A stretch of DNA of 64,000 bases, from assembly GCA_040905665.1 (NCBI GenBank), contig JBBDRD010000046.1, forward strand, positions 1 to 64,000. Reading direction: 5' to 3'. The position numbers were made by a program, and so were the translations under genes. Below the pieces are notes generated by a model, which saw only the letters and a list, made by a program, of their open reading frames with translations, was not told where the DNA came from and did not search any database. Of this stretch, positions 33,226 through 40,887 are shown in pieces; position 1 is the stretch's first letter, and the number at the start of each line of letters is the position of its first letter. Origin of the DNA: DASVCN01 sp040905665. GTDB taxonomy: Bacteria > Deinococcota > Deinococci > Deinococcales > Trueperaceae.

Positions 33226-34172
33226 GAGTTTCGGCTGTGACTGCTTCTCACGAAGCTTCGTCTCCCACCGCGCGTTGGCCGTTCCTGTCCGTCGCAGAGT
33301 TGCGGGCGCGGCTCGAGAGACCGGCGTCGGAGCGTCCGCTGCTGGTGGATGCCAGGGGGGAGAGGCAGTACCGAGACGGACACCTGCCGGGCTCGTTCAA
33401 TCTTCCAGCTCGAGAGCTCAATCCGATCGAGGACGGCGTCCGCCGGCTGGCGACGTTCGAGGAGATCGGTCGGCGTCTAGGGCCCGTGGGTAACCGCGAC
33501 GCGGTGATCTACGGCGGGCGCGGCGGCGCTGACGCGGCACACCTGCGGTGGACGTTGCGTGCCGCCGGCATCGAGCGAGTGCGGCTGCTCGACGGAGGGA
33601 TTGAGGCTTGGCAGGCGGAAGGATGTTCGCTTGCCACGAATTCTGAGCAGGGTCCGATTGAAGCCAAACCTATGGTCCCGACGACCGGCGATGCGGAACC
33701 GGCTTCGAAGCGTTCGGGCCAAGCCGAGCCGGCAGTTCGGCCGCCCCCGTCGCTTCAGGTGACCCACTCGACCCGGTCGCTCGTCTCCGTCGATGAGCTC
33801 CTGCGCCGTCTCGGCGAAGAAGACATTGCAGATGACATAGCTATCCTCGATACCCGCGAGCCGGAGGAGTTCAGCGGCGAGCTGGTGGCGGCAAGGCGTG
33901 GCGGTCACATCCCCGGCGCGGTGCTCTTTCCGTGGACCAGCGCCCTGGGGCCCAACCTGAAGCTCCGTTCGGAGGCGGAACTTCGCGAGTTGCTGGCGCC
34001 GGTCCTCGCGAAGCCCGAGGCAATCATTTACTGCCAGAGTGGCGTCAGAGCGGCGCACACACTGGCGGTGCTGGAGATGCTCGAACACCCTCTCCCCAGG
34101 CTCTACCTAGGCTCCTGGGGAGAGTGGGGAAATCGGGAAGACACACCCGTGGAAGTGGAGGCAGGATCATGA
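33222..34172 (+). CDS. Tandem rhodanese sulfurtransferase (thiosulfate/3-mercaptopyruvate type)
   Basis: A 316-residue two-domain rhodanese. Domain one (about 20-140) has Val-Asp-Ala-Arg-Gly-Glu and Gly-His-Leu-Pro-Gly-Ser but carries Gly-Gly-Arg-Gly-Gly in the active loop, so it is non-catalytic, as usual. Domain two has Asp-Thr-Arg-Glu-Pro-Glu-Glu-Phe and the active loop Cys-Gln-Ser-Gly-Val-Arg with Cys 271. A loop with Gly-Val-Arg rather than Gly-Val-Thr is seen in various sulfurtransferases, so the donor is not certain. An inter-domain linker of about 50 residues is Pro/Thr-rich. No signal peptide, so cytoplasmic. It is coupled at both ends by ATGA overlaps and sits in the operon with thiosulfate uptake genes. 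Confidence 0.88.
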   Translation: MRVSAVTASHEASSPTARWPFLSVAELRARLERPASERPLLVDARGERQYRDGHLPGSFNLPARELNPIEDGVRRLATFEEIGRRLGPVGNRDAVIYGGRGGADAAHLRWTLRAAGIERVRLLDGGIEAWQAEGCSLATNSEQGPIEAKPMVPTTGDAEPASKRSGQAEPAVRPPPSLQVTHSTRSLVSVDELLRRLGEEDIADDIAILDTREPEEFSGELVAARRGGHIPGAVLFPWTSALGPNLKLRSEAELRELLAPVLAKPEAIIYCQSGVRAAHTLAVLEMLEHPLPRLYLGSWGEWGNREDTPVEVEAGS

Positions 34173-35359
34173 ATCGTCGTTCATTCCTAAAAATCACCGC
34201 CGCCGGCACCGCCGCCCTGGCGCTCGGTCAGTGGCGCTTCGCTCTTGCGCAGAGTGACTCGCGCAACCTCATCGTCGTCTCGAACGCCGGTGACGGTGCG
34301 GCCGGAGTGGGGCCAAGCGTGAGTCTGATCGACCCTGATTCGCTCGAGGTCGTGGCAACGCTACCCCTCGCCGGAAGCTACTCGTTCCCCGCCACTCGTT
34401 GGGACTTCGAGCGAGATCTGATCTGGGCCGGGGGGCCGAACGAGGCAGTGCATGCGTGGCGGCTTTCCACCGGCGAGTCTGCCGTGGAGCTACCGACCGG
34501 CTCGGGGCAGAACTACACCGAGTTGACTCCCGACGGCCGCCACCTCATCGTGGCTGCGCGCTTCGCCGACCGGTACCTGAAGATTGGGGCCGATCCGCAG
34601 TCGGATGACTTCGGTCAGGTGGCCGCCGAGTTCGACACCTATGCCGGCGCCAGTCCCTGCGACATGACCATTACGTCCGACGGTGCATATGCCTACGCTC
34701 CCGACCGGGGCGGTGACACCATTACTACCGTAAGGCTCGACCCGTTCGAACGCGCCTCGGTCACTCCCGTCGAGTCGTTCGACGGTGCCCCTCTCGAGCC
34801 GTACATGGCGACCGTGTCCCCCACCGGCAACGTCCTGCTCGTGGAAAACGCAATAGTCGACGGAGGCTCGGACAACGGAAGCGAGTCGATCTTCGATCTT
34901 TCCGACCCGGCGAACCCGGTGGAGGTCGCCAGGCTGTCGCGGGATGAGGGGTTGGGCGTTGGTCCCATTACCAGCGAGATCACCCTCGACGGTCGCTACG
35001 GCCTGGTGATCTGTCGAGACTCCTCCGAACTGTCGGTTATCGATACCGGAAGCCTGGAGGTCGTGGGTGCGGTGACTTTTCCCGAGGGAAGCAATCCACT
35101 TACCGGCACCTTCGTGTTTGGCAGCCAAGGCGAGCACTTCTTCGTCCCTCTACCTGGACGGGACGCCGTCGCGGTCGTGAGCGTGCCCGAATTCAAGCTG
35201 GTCGAGTTGTTGCCTGTGGGCGCCCGGCCGATGGGGGTCGTCTATCTGCAGGCCGCGCTGCCCGAGCGGCAAGGAGCGGGTCATCGCCTAGGGGTCGCGC
35301 TCGCCGGGGGCCGTACGTTCCCGCCCGGTTGCCCGGATCGCTGCTGCGGACCGGTGTGA
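34169..35359 (+). CDS. Tat-exported beta-propeller protein
   Basis: A 396-residue protein. The N-terminus Asn-Arg-Arg-Ser-Phe-Leu-Lys followed by a hydrophobic stretch and Ala-Leu-Ala-Gln is a twin-arginine signal. The mature part contains repeated strands of the YVTN/lactonase type (Val-Ser-Leu-Ile-Asp-Pro-Asp-Ser-Leu-Glu-Val-Val, and Ser-Val-Ile-Asp-Thr-Gly-Ser-Leu-Glu-Val-Val), so a seven-bladed propeller is likely. ATG 34169 overlaps the rhodanese stop. Folding before export suggests a bound cofactor or partner, possibly in periplasmic sulfur handling. The last 30 residues (Gly-Ala-Gly-His-Arg-Leu and onward, ending with three Cys) look unlike a propeller and may reflect a late frameshift. 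Function unknown. Confidence 0.75.
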   Translation: MNRRSFLKITAAGTAALALGQWRFALAQSDSRNLIVVSNAGDGAAGVGPSVSLIDPDSLEVVATLPLAGSYSFPATRWDFERDLIWAGGPNEAVHAWRLSTGESAVELPTGSGQNYTELTPDGRHLIVAARFADRYLKIGADPQSDDFGQVAAEFDTYAGASPCDMTITSDGAYAYAPDRGGDTITTVRLDPFERASVTPVESFDGAPLEPYMATVSPTGNVLLVENAIVDGGSDNGSESIFDLSDPANPVEVARLSRDEGLGVGPITSEITLDGRYGLVICRDSSELSVIDTGSLEVVGAVTFPEGSNPLTGTFVFGSQGEHFFVPLPGRDAVAVVSVPEFKLVELLPVGARPMGVVYLQAALPERQGAGHRLGVALAGGRTFPPGCPDRCCGPV

Positions 35360-35434
35360 GTGTGGCCACGTTTACGAGGTCCTGGTTGGACTGTGAGCGG
35401 ATCCGCGTGAGGCGGTCGCCTTGACGGTGGACGG

Positions 35435-36343
35435 ATGAGAAGCAGGCGAGGTGTACTCGCCATTGGGCTCGAGGCAGCGCTCGCCGCGCTGCTTCTGGGG
35501 GCGGCCGCCGCGGGAGTGTGGCAGTTGAATCGACCGCTGCCCGGGGCAACCGCGCTGATCGTGCGCGAGATCCCGGAGGGGGCTGTTGTCATTGACGCTC
35601 GCGGTCCGCTCGCCTACCGCCAGGGCCACCTTCCCGATGCGCGCCGCCTGTGGGCCCGCGACCTGCTCTCCTTCGGAGAAAGTGCGGGGGCACTGGCCCA
35701 GCCAAGCGAGTTGGAGCGGAAGGTGCGCTCGTTAGGGCTCGAACCGGGTGGGCAGGTGGTGGTATACGACGACGGGGATGGCGAGGAGGCGGCCCTGGTC
35801 CTGCTGGTGCTGCGCTCGTTCGGCTTCGATGCGCGACTCCTCCAAGGCGGCGTGACCGCTTGGCTCGAAGCAGGCAGCGAGCTCAGCGACGGACCCGAGC
35901 CTCAAGCTGGCCGCGAGTCGGGGCCTCTGGAGTTTGATCGTCGATTGATCGTCGAGCCCGACGAGGCGCACGTCCACATCGCCGAGAACGAAGTGGCTCC
36001 GCTCGATGTGCGAGATCGTGCGGTCTATCTCGCTGGACACCTGGAAGGGGCAGTGAACGTGCCATTGGCCGGCCTGATTCAGGGCGGCGAGCCTCCTCGC
36101 TGGTCGGCACTCAACCGGGTGCTCGGGCCGGCAAGAATCACCGAGGACACCCATCCGCTGGTTTACGGGGAAAATGCTGCGCAAGCAGCGATGGCCTGGC
36201 TCGCCATGGCCGCCTACGGAGTGGAACACATTCATGTGCTCCCCGATCCCTACCCGGTGCTCGTAGCCGAGGGCTTCGAGGTATCCAAGGCCGACGTCCC
36301 CGCCGCTAGCAGCACGCGTACCAGCAGCGTCTGCTGGCGCTGA
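35435..36343 (+). CDS. Membrane-anchored tandem rhodanese without active cysteines
   Basis: A 302-residue protein with an N-terminal membrane helix (about 8-30) and two rhodanese-fold domains, each recognisable by Val-Ile-Asp-Ala-Arg-Gly-Pro / Pro-Leu-Asp-Val-Arg-Asp-Arg and Gly-His-Leu. The active-loop positions read Tyr-Asp-Asp-Gly-Asp-Gly-Glu and Tyr-Gly-Glu-Asn-Ala-Ala, so neither has the nucleophilic cysteine. The only cysteine is near the C-terminus (Ser-Ser-Val-Cys-Trp-Arg). It is therefore not a normal sulfurtransferase. Anchored outside the membrane, it may bind thiosulfate or a persulfide carrier, or act as a scaffold. It lies ten bases before the TsuA-like channel. Confidence 0.75.
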   Translation: MRSRRGVLAIGLEAALAALLLGAAAAGVWQLNRPLPGATALIVREIPEGAVVIDARGPLAYRQGHLPDARRLWARDLLSFGESAGALAQPSELERKVRSLGLEPGGQVVVYDDGDGEEAALVLLVLRSFGFDARLLQGGVTAWLEAGSELSDGPEPQAGRESGPLEFDRRLIVEPDEAHVHIAENEVAPLDVRDRAVYLAGHLEGAVNVPLAGLIQGGEPPRWSALNRVLGPARITEDTHPLVYGENAAQAAMAWLAMAAYGVEHIHVLPDPYPVLVAEGFEVSKADVPAASSTRTSSVCWR

Positions 36344-36352
36344 GGAGAATCG

Positions 36353-37378
36353 ATGGTTGTATTGATCCTTTCCGGCCTCGTCGTCGGTCTGGCGTTCGGC
36401 TACGCCTTGCAACGTGGCCGATTCTGCAGCAATACCGGCTTTCGCGACATCCTGCTAACCGCAGACAGCACCATGTTCCGGGCATGGGCACTGGCGGTGC
36501 TGGTGCAACTGGTCGGCGTTACCACCCTGAACAGCCTCGGTCTCCTTCCCGTGACGGTCCCGCCCTTCTGGTGGGCTGCCAACCTGCTTGGCGGGCTGGT
36601 CTTCGGAGTTGGAATGGTGTTGGCGGGGGGTTGCTCGAGCGGTACCTGCTACCGCGTCGGCGAAGGTCTTGCCGGCTCGCTGCTCGCCCTGATCGCCTTC
36701 GGCGCCGGCCTGCTGATAATGAGTCGAGGCGCTCTGGCGCCCTTGGAGCGCGCTCTGCAGGGGAGCGTGCTGAGTGCAGAGGGTGAATCCCTCACTCTGG
36801 CAAATCTCTTGGGAGTGAACCCGTGGTGGGTTGTGGTGCCGGTGGTGCTTGCGGGCAGTTGGTGGCTGGTGCGAAGCGGCGGCAGTAAGTACCGTAGCGG
36901 CGGCTGGAGTTGGCAGCGCTCGGGAGCGGCGCTCGGCGTCATCGGTATCGTGGCCTGGTTGAGCTCGGCGGCGACCGGACGTGTTTATGGTCTATCGATG
37001 ACCGGCCCGCTGCGCGTCTGGTTCGAGGGAATCTTCCAGGGTGGCCTTGCGCTCGACTGGGGAGCCTTCCTGATCGTCGGACTGTTTCTCGGCGCCTTCC
37101 TGTCCTCGCTCAGCCACCGTGAAATGCGTTGGCGGGTACCCAAGGGGGAGCGGCTGATGCAGTCGATCGGCGGTGGTCTGCTGATGGGCTTCGGTGCGCA
37201 GCTCGCCGGCGGCTGCACCATCGGTCACAGCCTCACCGGGTTGTCGGTTCTTTCCGTAGCCAGCGTCGTCACCACTGCCAGCATCATCGGCGGAGCGTGG
37301 GCGACCTCGTGGTGGATGTTCGTGAGGCCCGTCAGGCAGATGCAGCTTCAATCCGAGCCGTTTGTCGCCGGTGATTGA
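36353..37378 (+). CDS. tsuA: YeeE/YedE (TsuA) thiosulfate/sulfur uptake channel
   Basis: An integral membrane protein of 341 residues with about nine or ten hydrophobic segments. The cysteine motifs characteristic of YeeE proteins are intact: Arg-Gly-Arg-Phe-Cys-Ser at 21-26, Gly-Gly-Cys-Ser-Ser-Gly-Thr-Cys in the first half and Gly-Gly-Cys-Thr-Ile-Gly-His-Ser in the second. Structures of YeeE show thiosulfate passing along conserved cysteines. GAGGAG precedes the ATG. The next gene encodes a TusA-like protein, as in the yeeE-yeeD (tsuA-tsuB) pair, which supports thiosulfate as substrate; sulfite or another sulfane compound remains possible. A duplicated 11-bp unit covers its stop codon. Confidence 0.87.
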   Translation: MVVLILSGLVVGLAFGYALQRGRFCSNTGFRDILLTADSTMFRAWALAVLVQLVGVTTLNSLGLLPVTVPPFWWAANLLGGLVFGVGMVLAGGCSSGTCYRVGEGLAGSLLALIAFGAGLLIMSRGALAPLERALQGSVLSAEGESLTLANLLGVNPWWVVVPVVLAGSWWLVRSGGSKYRSGGWSWQRSGAALGVIGIVAWLSSAATGRVYGLSMTGPLRVWFEGIFQGGLALDWGAFLIVGLFLGAFLSSLSHREMRWRVPKGERLMQSIGGGLLMGFGAQLAGGCTIGHSLTGLSVLSVASVVTTASIIGGAWATSWWMFVRPVRQMQLQSEPFVAGD

Positions 37379-37391
37379 GCGGTGATTGAGC
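37370..37391. repeat. 11-bp tandem duplication covering the tsuA stop codon
   Basis: GGTGATTGAGC occurs twice back to back. The first copy contains the TGA stop of the channel gene. The second copy duplicates the stop in a different frame, 13 bases before the TusA-like start. Confidence 0.88.
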
Positions 37392-37403
37392 TAGGATGCC
37401 GGA

Positions 37404-37631
37404 ATGAGTCTGGAAACGTTGGACGTTCGCGGCGAGATCTGCCCTTACCCGCTATTCGAGGCCCGCAAGAAGCTGGAGGCTCTCCCCTCGGGAACACAGC
37501 TGCAAGTCCTGATCGATTACCCGCTGGCGCTCGATAACATCACCCGCTGGGCCGAGAGCGCCGGGCACACCGTGCTCGAAGTCGAGGAAGTCGGCGCGGC
37601 GGAGTGGCGGATCGTCATCGAGCGGGCATGA
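37404..37631 (+). CDS. TusA-family sulfur carrier (TsuB-like)
   Basis: A 75-residue protein of the TusA/SirA fold. The persulfide-bearing cysteine is in the signature Gly-Glu-Ile-Cys-Pro-Tyr-Pro (Cys 14), following Leu-Asp-Val-Arg. It starts 25 bases after the channel gene. TusA-like proteins accept sulfane sulfur from transporters or rhodaneses and pass it on; the YeeD homologue is needed for YeeE-dependent thiosulfate uptake. It is the natural acceptor for the channel and the tandem rhodanese here. Confidence 0.88.
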   Translation: MSLETLDVRGEICPYPLFEARKKLEALPSGTQLQVLIDYPLALDNITRWAESAGHTVLEVEEVGAAEWRIVIERA

Positions 37632-37652
37632 TCGACCTCGGCCTGCCTCTAT

Positions 37653-37680
37653 AGCAACCGTCCCAGAGCAACCGTCCCAG
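37653..37680. repeat. 14-bp tandem duplication after the TusA-like gene
   Basis: AGCAACCGTCCCAG occurs twice (37653-37666 and 37667-37680) in the spacer before the TlpA-like gene. Confidence 0.88.
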
Positions 37681-37783
37681 CAAGCCTCTTCGACGATAGT
37701 CTTCTTCGACTCCAAGTCAACCGCTAGACGGACTGCTGGCGTGTCGTAGCCGTACTGTGGCTGCAACGCGAGGAGGAGACGCA

Positions 37784-38356
37784 ATGTCGAAGACAAAATC
37801 CGTGAGGAATCGAAGGTATCCCCGGAGGGCTCTCATTGCAGTCGCAGTTCTGGCAGGGCTTATGTTCGCGGCGATTTTCGTGGGTGTTCGCTCAGCGGCT
37901 CAGGGCGCGCCACCCGACTTCGCCATGGTTGCCTACCAGGGCGAGGAGCGGCTCGGTGGCGATGAACTCAACTTCAGCGAACTGCTGGGACAGGGAGAGC
38001 CGGTGGTGCTGAACTTCTGGGCCGCGTTGTGTCCGCCGTGCCGACAGGAGATGCCCGGCTTCCAGCGAATTCATGACGAGTTGGGTGAGGAGTTCACCAT
38101 GTTGGGGGTGGACATCGGCCCGTTTATCGGCCTCGGATCACACGATCAGGCCAGGGAGTTCCTGGACGAGTACGGGATCGATTATCCGACCGCTTACGCT
38201 GTGAGCGACAGCCCTGTTCGCGATTACCAGGTGCGCGGCATGCCCACTACGATCTTCTTCGACGGCAACGGCGCAATCGCCGGCAAGCACACCGGTTACC
38301 TCACCGAGGAACGGCTACGCGAGGAGATTCGGGCTCTCCTCGTCACTACGGAGTAA
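37784..38356 (+). CDS. TlpA/ResA-like membrane-anchored thioredoxin
   Basis: A 190-residue thiol-disulfide protein. Residues 16-34 form an N-terminal membrane anchor, placing the thioredoxin domain outside. The active site Trp-Ala-Ala-Leu-Cys-Pro-Pro-Cys has Cys 83 and Cys 86. The Cys-Pro-Pro-Cys variant is usual in TlpA/ResA-type proteins, and the cis-proline is in Gly-Met-Pro-Thr-Thr. ATG 37784 follows GAGGAGGAG. The next gene, CcdA, supplies electrons across the membrane to such proteins. In this operon the pair may keep periplasmic cysteines or thiosulfate-derived disulfides reduced; cytochrome c maturation is the alternative role. Confidence 0.88.
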   Translation: MSKTKSVRNRRYPRRALIAVAVLAGLMFAAIFVGVRSAAQGAPPDFAMVAYQGEERLGGDELNFSELLGQGEPVVLNFWAALCPPCRQEMPGFQRIHDELGEEFTMLGVDIGPFIGLGSHDQAREFLDEYGIDYPTAYAVSDSPVRDYQVRGMPTTIFFDGNGAIAGKHTGYLTEERLREEIRALLVTTE

Positions 38357-38361
38357 CGCCG

Positions 38362-39249
38362 ATGAGAGCCTCGCGGGCGCAACGAGCCGCTGTCTTCGTT
38401 GCTCTGGCCGGACTTGCTGCGAGCGCCGCGGTGGTGGGAGCGTTACTTACTGGAACGGGATCTGGCGCTCTTATCGTGGGAGTGGAGTCGCTGTCGAGCT
38501 CGTCCAGCGCCCTTCTCGACCGGGCTGCCACGCTGCTCCTCCCCCTGGGTTTCGCGTTCGGCGCAGGCATGGTGTCAGCGGCTAACCCGTGCGGTTTCGC
38601 GATGCTACCGGCGTTCCTCGCTCTGTTCCTGTCGGGCACGAGCGAGAAGAAGGAATCCCCGATCGGCCGTATCCGGCGGGCACTGCTCGTCAGCGCTGCC
38701 GTCACCGCCGGCTTCGTACTGCTGTTCGGCATCGTGGGGCTCACGATCTCAGCTGGGGCTCGCTCACTGGCCGGCAGTTTCCCCTGGCTCGGGTTCGCGA
38801 CCGGTGCTCTCCTGATTCTGGCGGGCGCATGGCTAGCCGCCGGCGGCACGATCTACGCCAGTTTGGGAGAGCGACTCTCCTCGCCGCTGGCCAGAGTCGG
38901 CGGCGACGGCCCTCGCCGTTACTTCACGTTTGGCCTTGCCTACGGCCTCGCCTCCCTGAGTTGCACACTTCCGGTGTTCCTGGCGGTTCTCGGCAGCACC
39001 CTCACGCTCGCGACGCTCCCCGGCGCCGTCCTTCAGCTCGCCCTCTACGGACTTGGGATGGGGGCGGTGATTGCGCTGCTGACGCTGAGTATCGCCCTGT
39101 TCCAAAACGCGTTGGTAAACCGGATCCGCCGTGCGGTACCTTACATCGCCCCGGTCAGCTCGGCACTGTTGCTGCTGGCCGGAAGCTATATCGTCTACTA
39201 CTGGCTCACGGTCGGCGCATTGTTGAGCGCCTTCACGGCAAGAGGCTGA
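38362..39249 (+). CDS. CcdA/DsbD-type transmembrane electron conduit
   Basis: A 295-residue integral membrane protein with about seven helices. The two redox cysteines lie in Asn-Pro-Cys-Gly-Phe (Cys 77) and Leu-Ser-Cys-Thr-Leu-Pro (Cys 201), the CcdA pattern. An extra N-terminal hydrophobic region of about 50 residues precedes the core. It begins six bases after the TlpA-like gene. CcdA passes electrons from cytoplasmic thioredoxin to outer-face thioredoxin-like proteins, so it completes the redox arm of the sulfur cluster. It is the last gene before a broken glycosidase. Confidence 0.87.
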   Translation: MRASRAQRAAVFVALAGLAASAAVVGALLTGTGSGALIVGVESLSSSSSALLDRAATLLLPLGFAFGAGMVSAANPCGFAMLPAFLALFLSGTSEKKESPIGRIRRALLVSAAVTAGFVLLFGIVGLTISAGARSLAGSFPWLGFATGALLILAGAWLAAGGTIYASLGERLSSPLARVGGDGPRRYFTFGLAYGLASLSCTLPVFLAVLGSTLTLATLPGAVLQLALYGLGMGAVIALLTLSIALFQNALVNRIRRAVPYIAPVSSALLLLAGSYIVYYWLTVGALLSAFTARG

Positions 39250-39374
39250 GGCGGTCGCGGAGTTACTCGCCGTCTGGCAGGCGTGAAGTGGAGGCGTCGG
39301 CTGTGACACCCGGAGCACGGCTCTTGCCAGAAGTGCCGAGCGCCACGTCAATATCGGGTGGCAGGGGGAGAGCA

Positions 39375-40819
39375 ATGGCATATCAGGCGATAGAGGATCA
39401 CGGCGTAATCGGCGACATGCACACAGTGGCACTGGTGGACACGAGCGGCACCATCGATTGGTGCTGCCTGCCGAGGTTTGACTCCGGCAGCGTCTTCGGT
39501 GCGATTCTCGATGATCGCAAGGGCGGACGTTTCGAAATCCATTCCTTGGCCGAGCGGAACACGACCAAGCAGTTCTACTGGCCGGGCACGAATATCCTCA
39601 TAACTGGCGCCGATAGCTGGCGGGCTGCAATTATTCGGGGCGCTGGCGTGAAGCCGTACACCGTTCCGCCCTCGCCCTGAAGCTACTCACCTACCAGCCG
39701 ACCGGAGCGATAGTCGCGGCGCCCACCTGCAGCCTTCCCGAAGGAGTGGACGGGGTGCGCAACTGGGACTACCGCTATACCTGGATTCGTGACGCCGCCT
39801 TCACCCTGTACGGTTTCCTGCGGATCGGTTTTACCGAGGAGGCGAGAGCATTCATGGAGTTCCTGGCTAGCATCTGCCGAGACGGTAGCGAGGGCGAGGG
39901 TCCGCTACAGATCATGTACGGGATTGACGGGCGCACAGACCTTGCGGAGGAGACTCTGGAGCACCTGCACGGCTACCGTGGCTCCAAACCGGTACGGATA
40001 GGCAACGGCGCGCACAAGCAACTCCAGCTCGACATCTACGGCGAACTGCTCGATTCGGTCTACCTATACGACAAGTACGGCGCACCTATAAGCTATGACC
40101 TGTGGAACTCGGTGCGCACATTCGTCGATTGGGTCTGCGACAATTGGCGCCGGCAGGATGAGGGAGTCTGGGAGAGCAGAGCGGGACGGCAAGATTACGT
40201 TTACTCCAAACTCATGTGTTGGGTGGCCGTCGATCGCGGCCCGCGGCTAGCCGACAAGCGCTCTTTGCCGACCGATCGCGGTCGATGGCTGCGAACACGA
40301 GACGAGATCTATCAGGAAATAATGACGCGAGGTTGGAGCGAGAAGCGGAAGTCGTTCGTGCAGAGCTTCGGGAGCGAGGCGCTGGACGCCGCCCTGCTGA
40401 TGATGCCGCTGGTACTGTTCATCTCACCCGTCGACCCGCGCATGCTCGGAACCCTCGATGCGGTAATGGCGCCGCCGAAGTCAGGCGGGCTGGTCAGGAA
40501 TAGCCTCGTTTACCGCTACAACCTGAGCGAAGCGCCGGACGGCCTGTCCGGCGAGGAGGGTACCTTCAACATCTGCACCTTCTGGCTGGTTGAAGCTCTT
40601 ACCAGAGCCGGTAGAGTCGATAGTGAGAGGCTCGAGCGGGCACGGCTCACCTTCGAGCAGATGCTGGGCTACGGCAACCATCTCGGCCTGTTCGCCGAGC
40701 AGACCGGTCGCTGCGCAGAGGCACTCGGCAACTACCCACAGGCGTTCACCCACTTGGGACTGATAAGCGCGGCCTACAACCTCGATCGCGCTCTCGACCG
40801 CTTCGGAGGCAGTAGCTGA
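39375..40819 (+). pseudogene. Broken GH15 glucoamylase/trehalase-like gene
   Basis: The N-terminal reading (Ala-Tyr-Gln-Ala-Ile-Glu-Asp-His-Gly-Val-Ile-Gly-Asp-Met-His-Thr) is the classic start of bacterial GH15 enzymes and continues to Asn-Ile-Leu-Ile-Thr at about 39604. Roughly 130-150 residues are then missing. The frame passes through Asp-Ser-Trp-Arg and shifts near 39625 into Cys-Asn-Tyr-Ser-Gly-Arg-Trp-Arg-Glu, which leads into the intact C-terminal (alpha/alpha)6 barrel (Asn-Trp-Asp-Tyr-Arg-Tyr-Thr-Trp-Ile-Arg-Asp) to 40819. Family members have about 600 residues. The catalytic barrel remains but lacks a proper start. GGGGGAG precedes ATG 39375. An assembly error at about 39605-39630 would give the same picture. 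Confidence 0.78.
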
Positions 40820-40887
40820 CTTGCTTTACTTCGAGTGACGGCACGGCAGGGCCAGGCGGACGCTCCCTTTCTCGTGCCCGCACCTGC

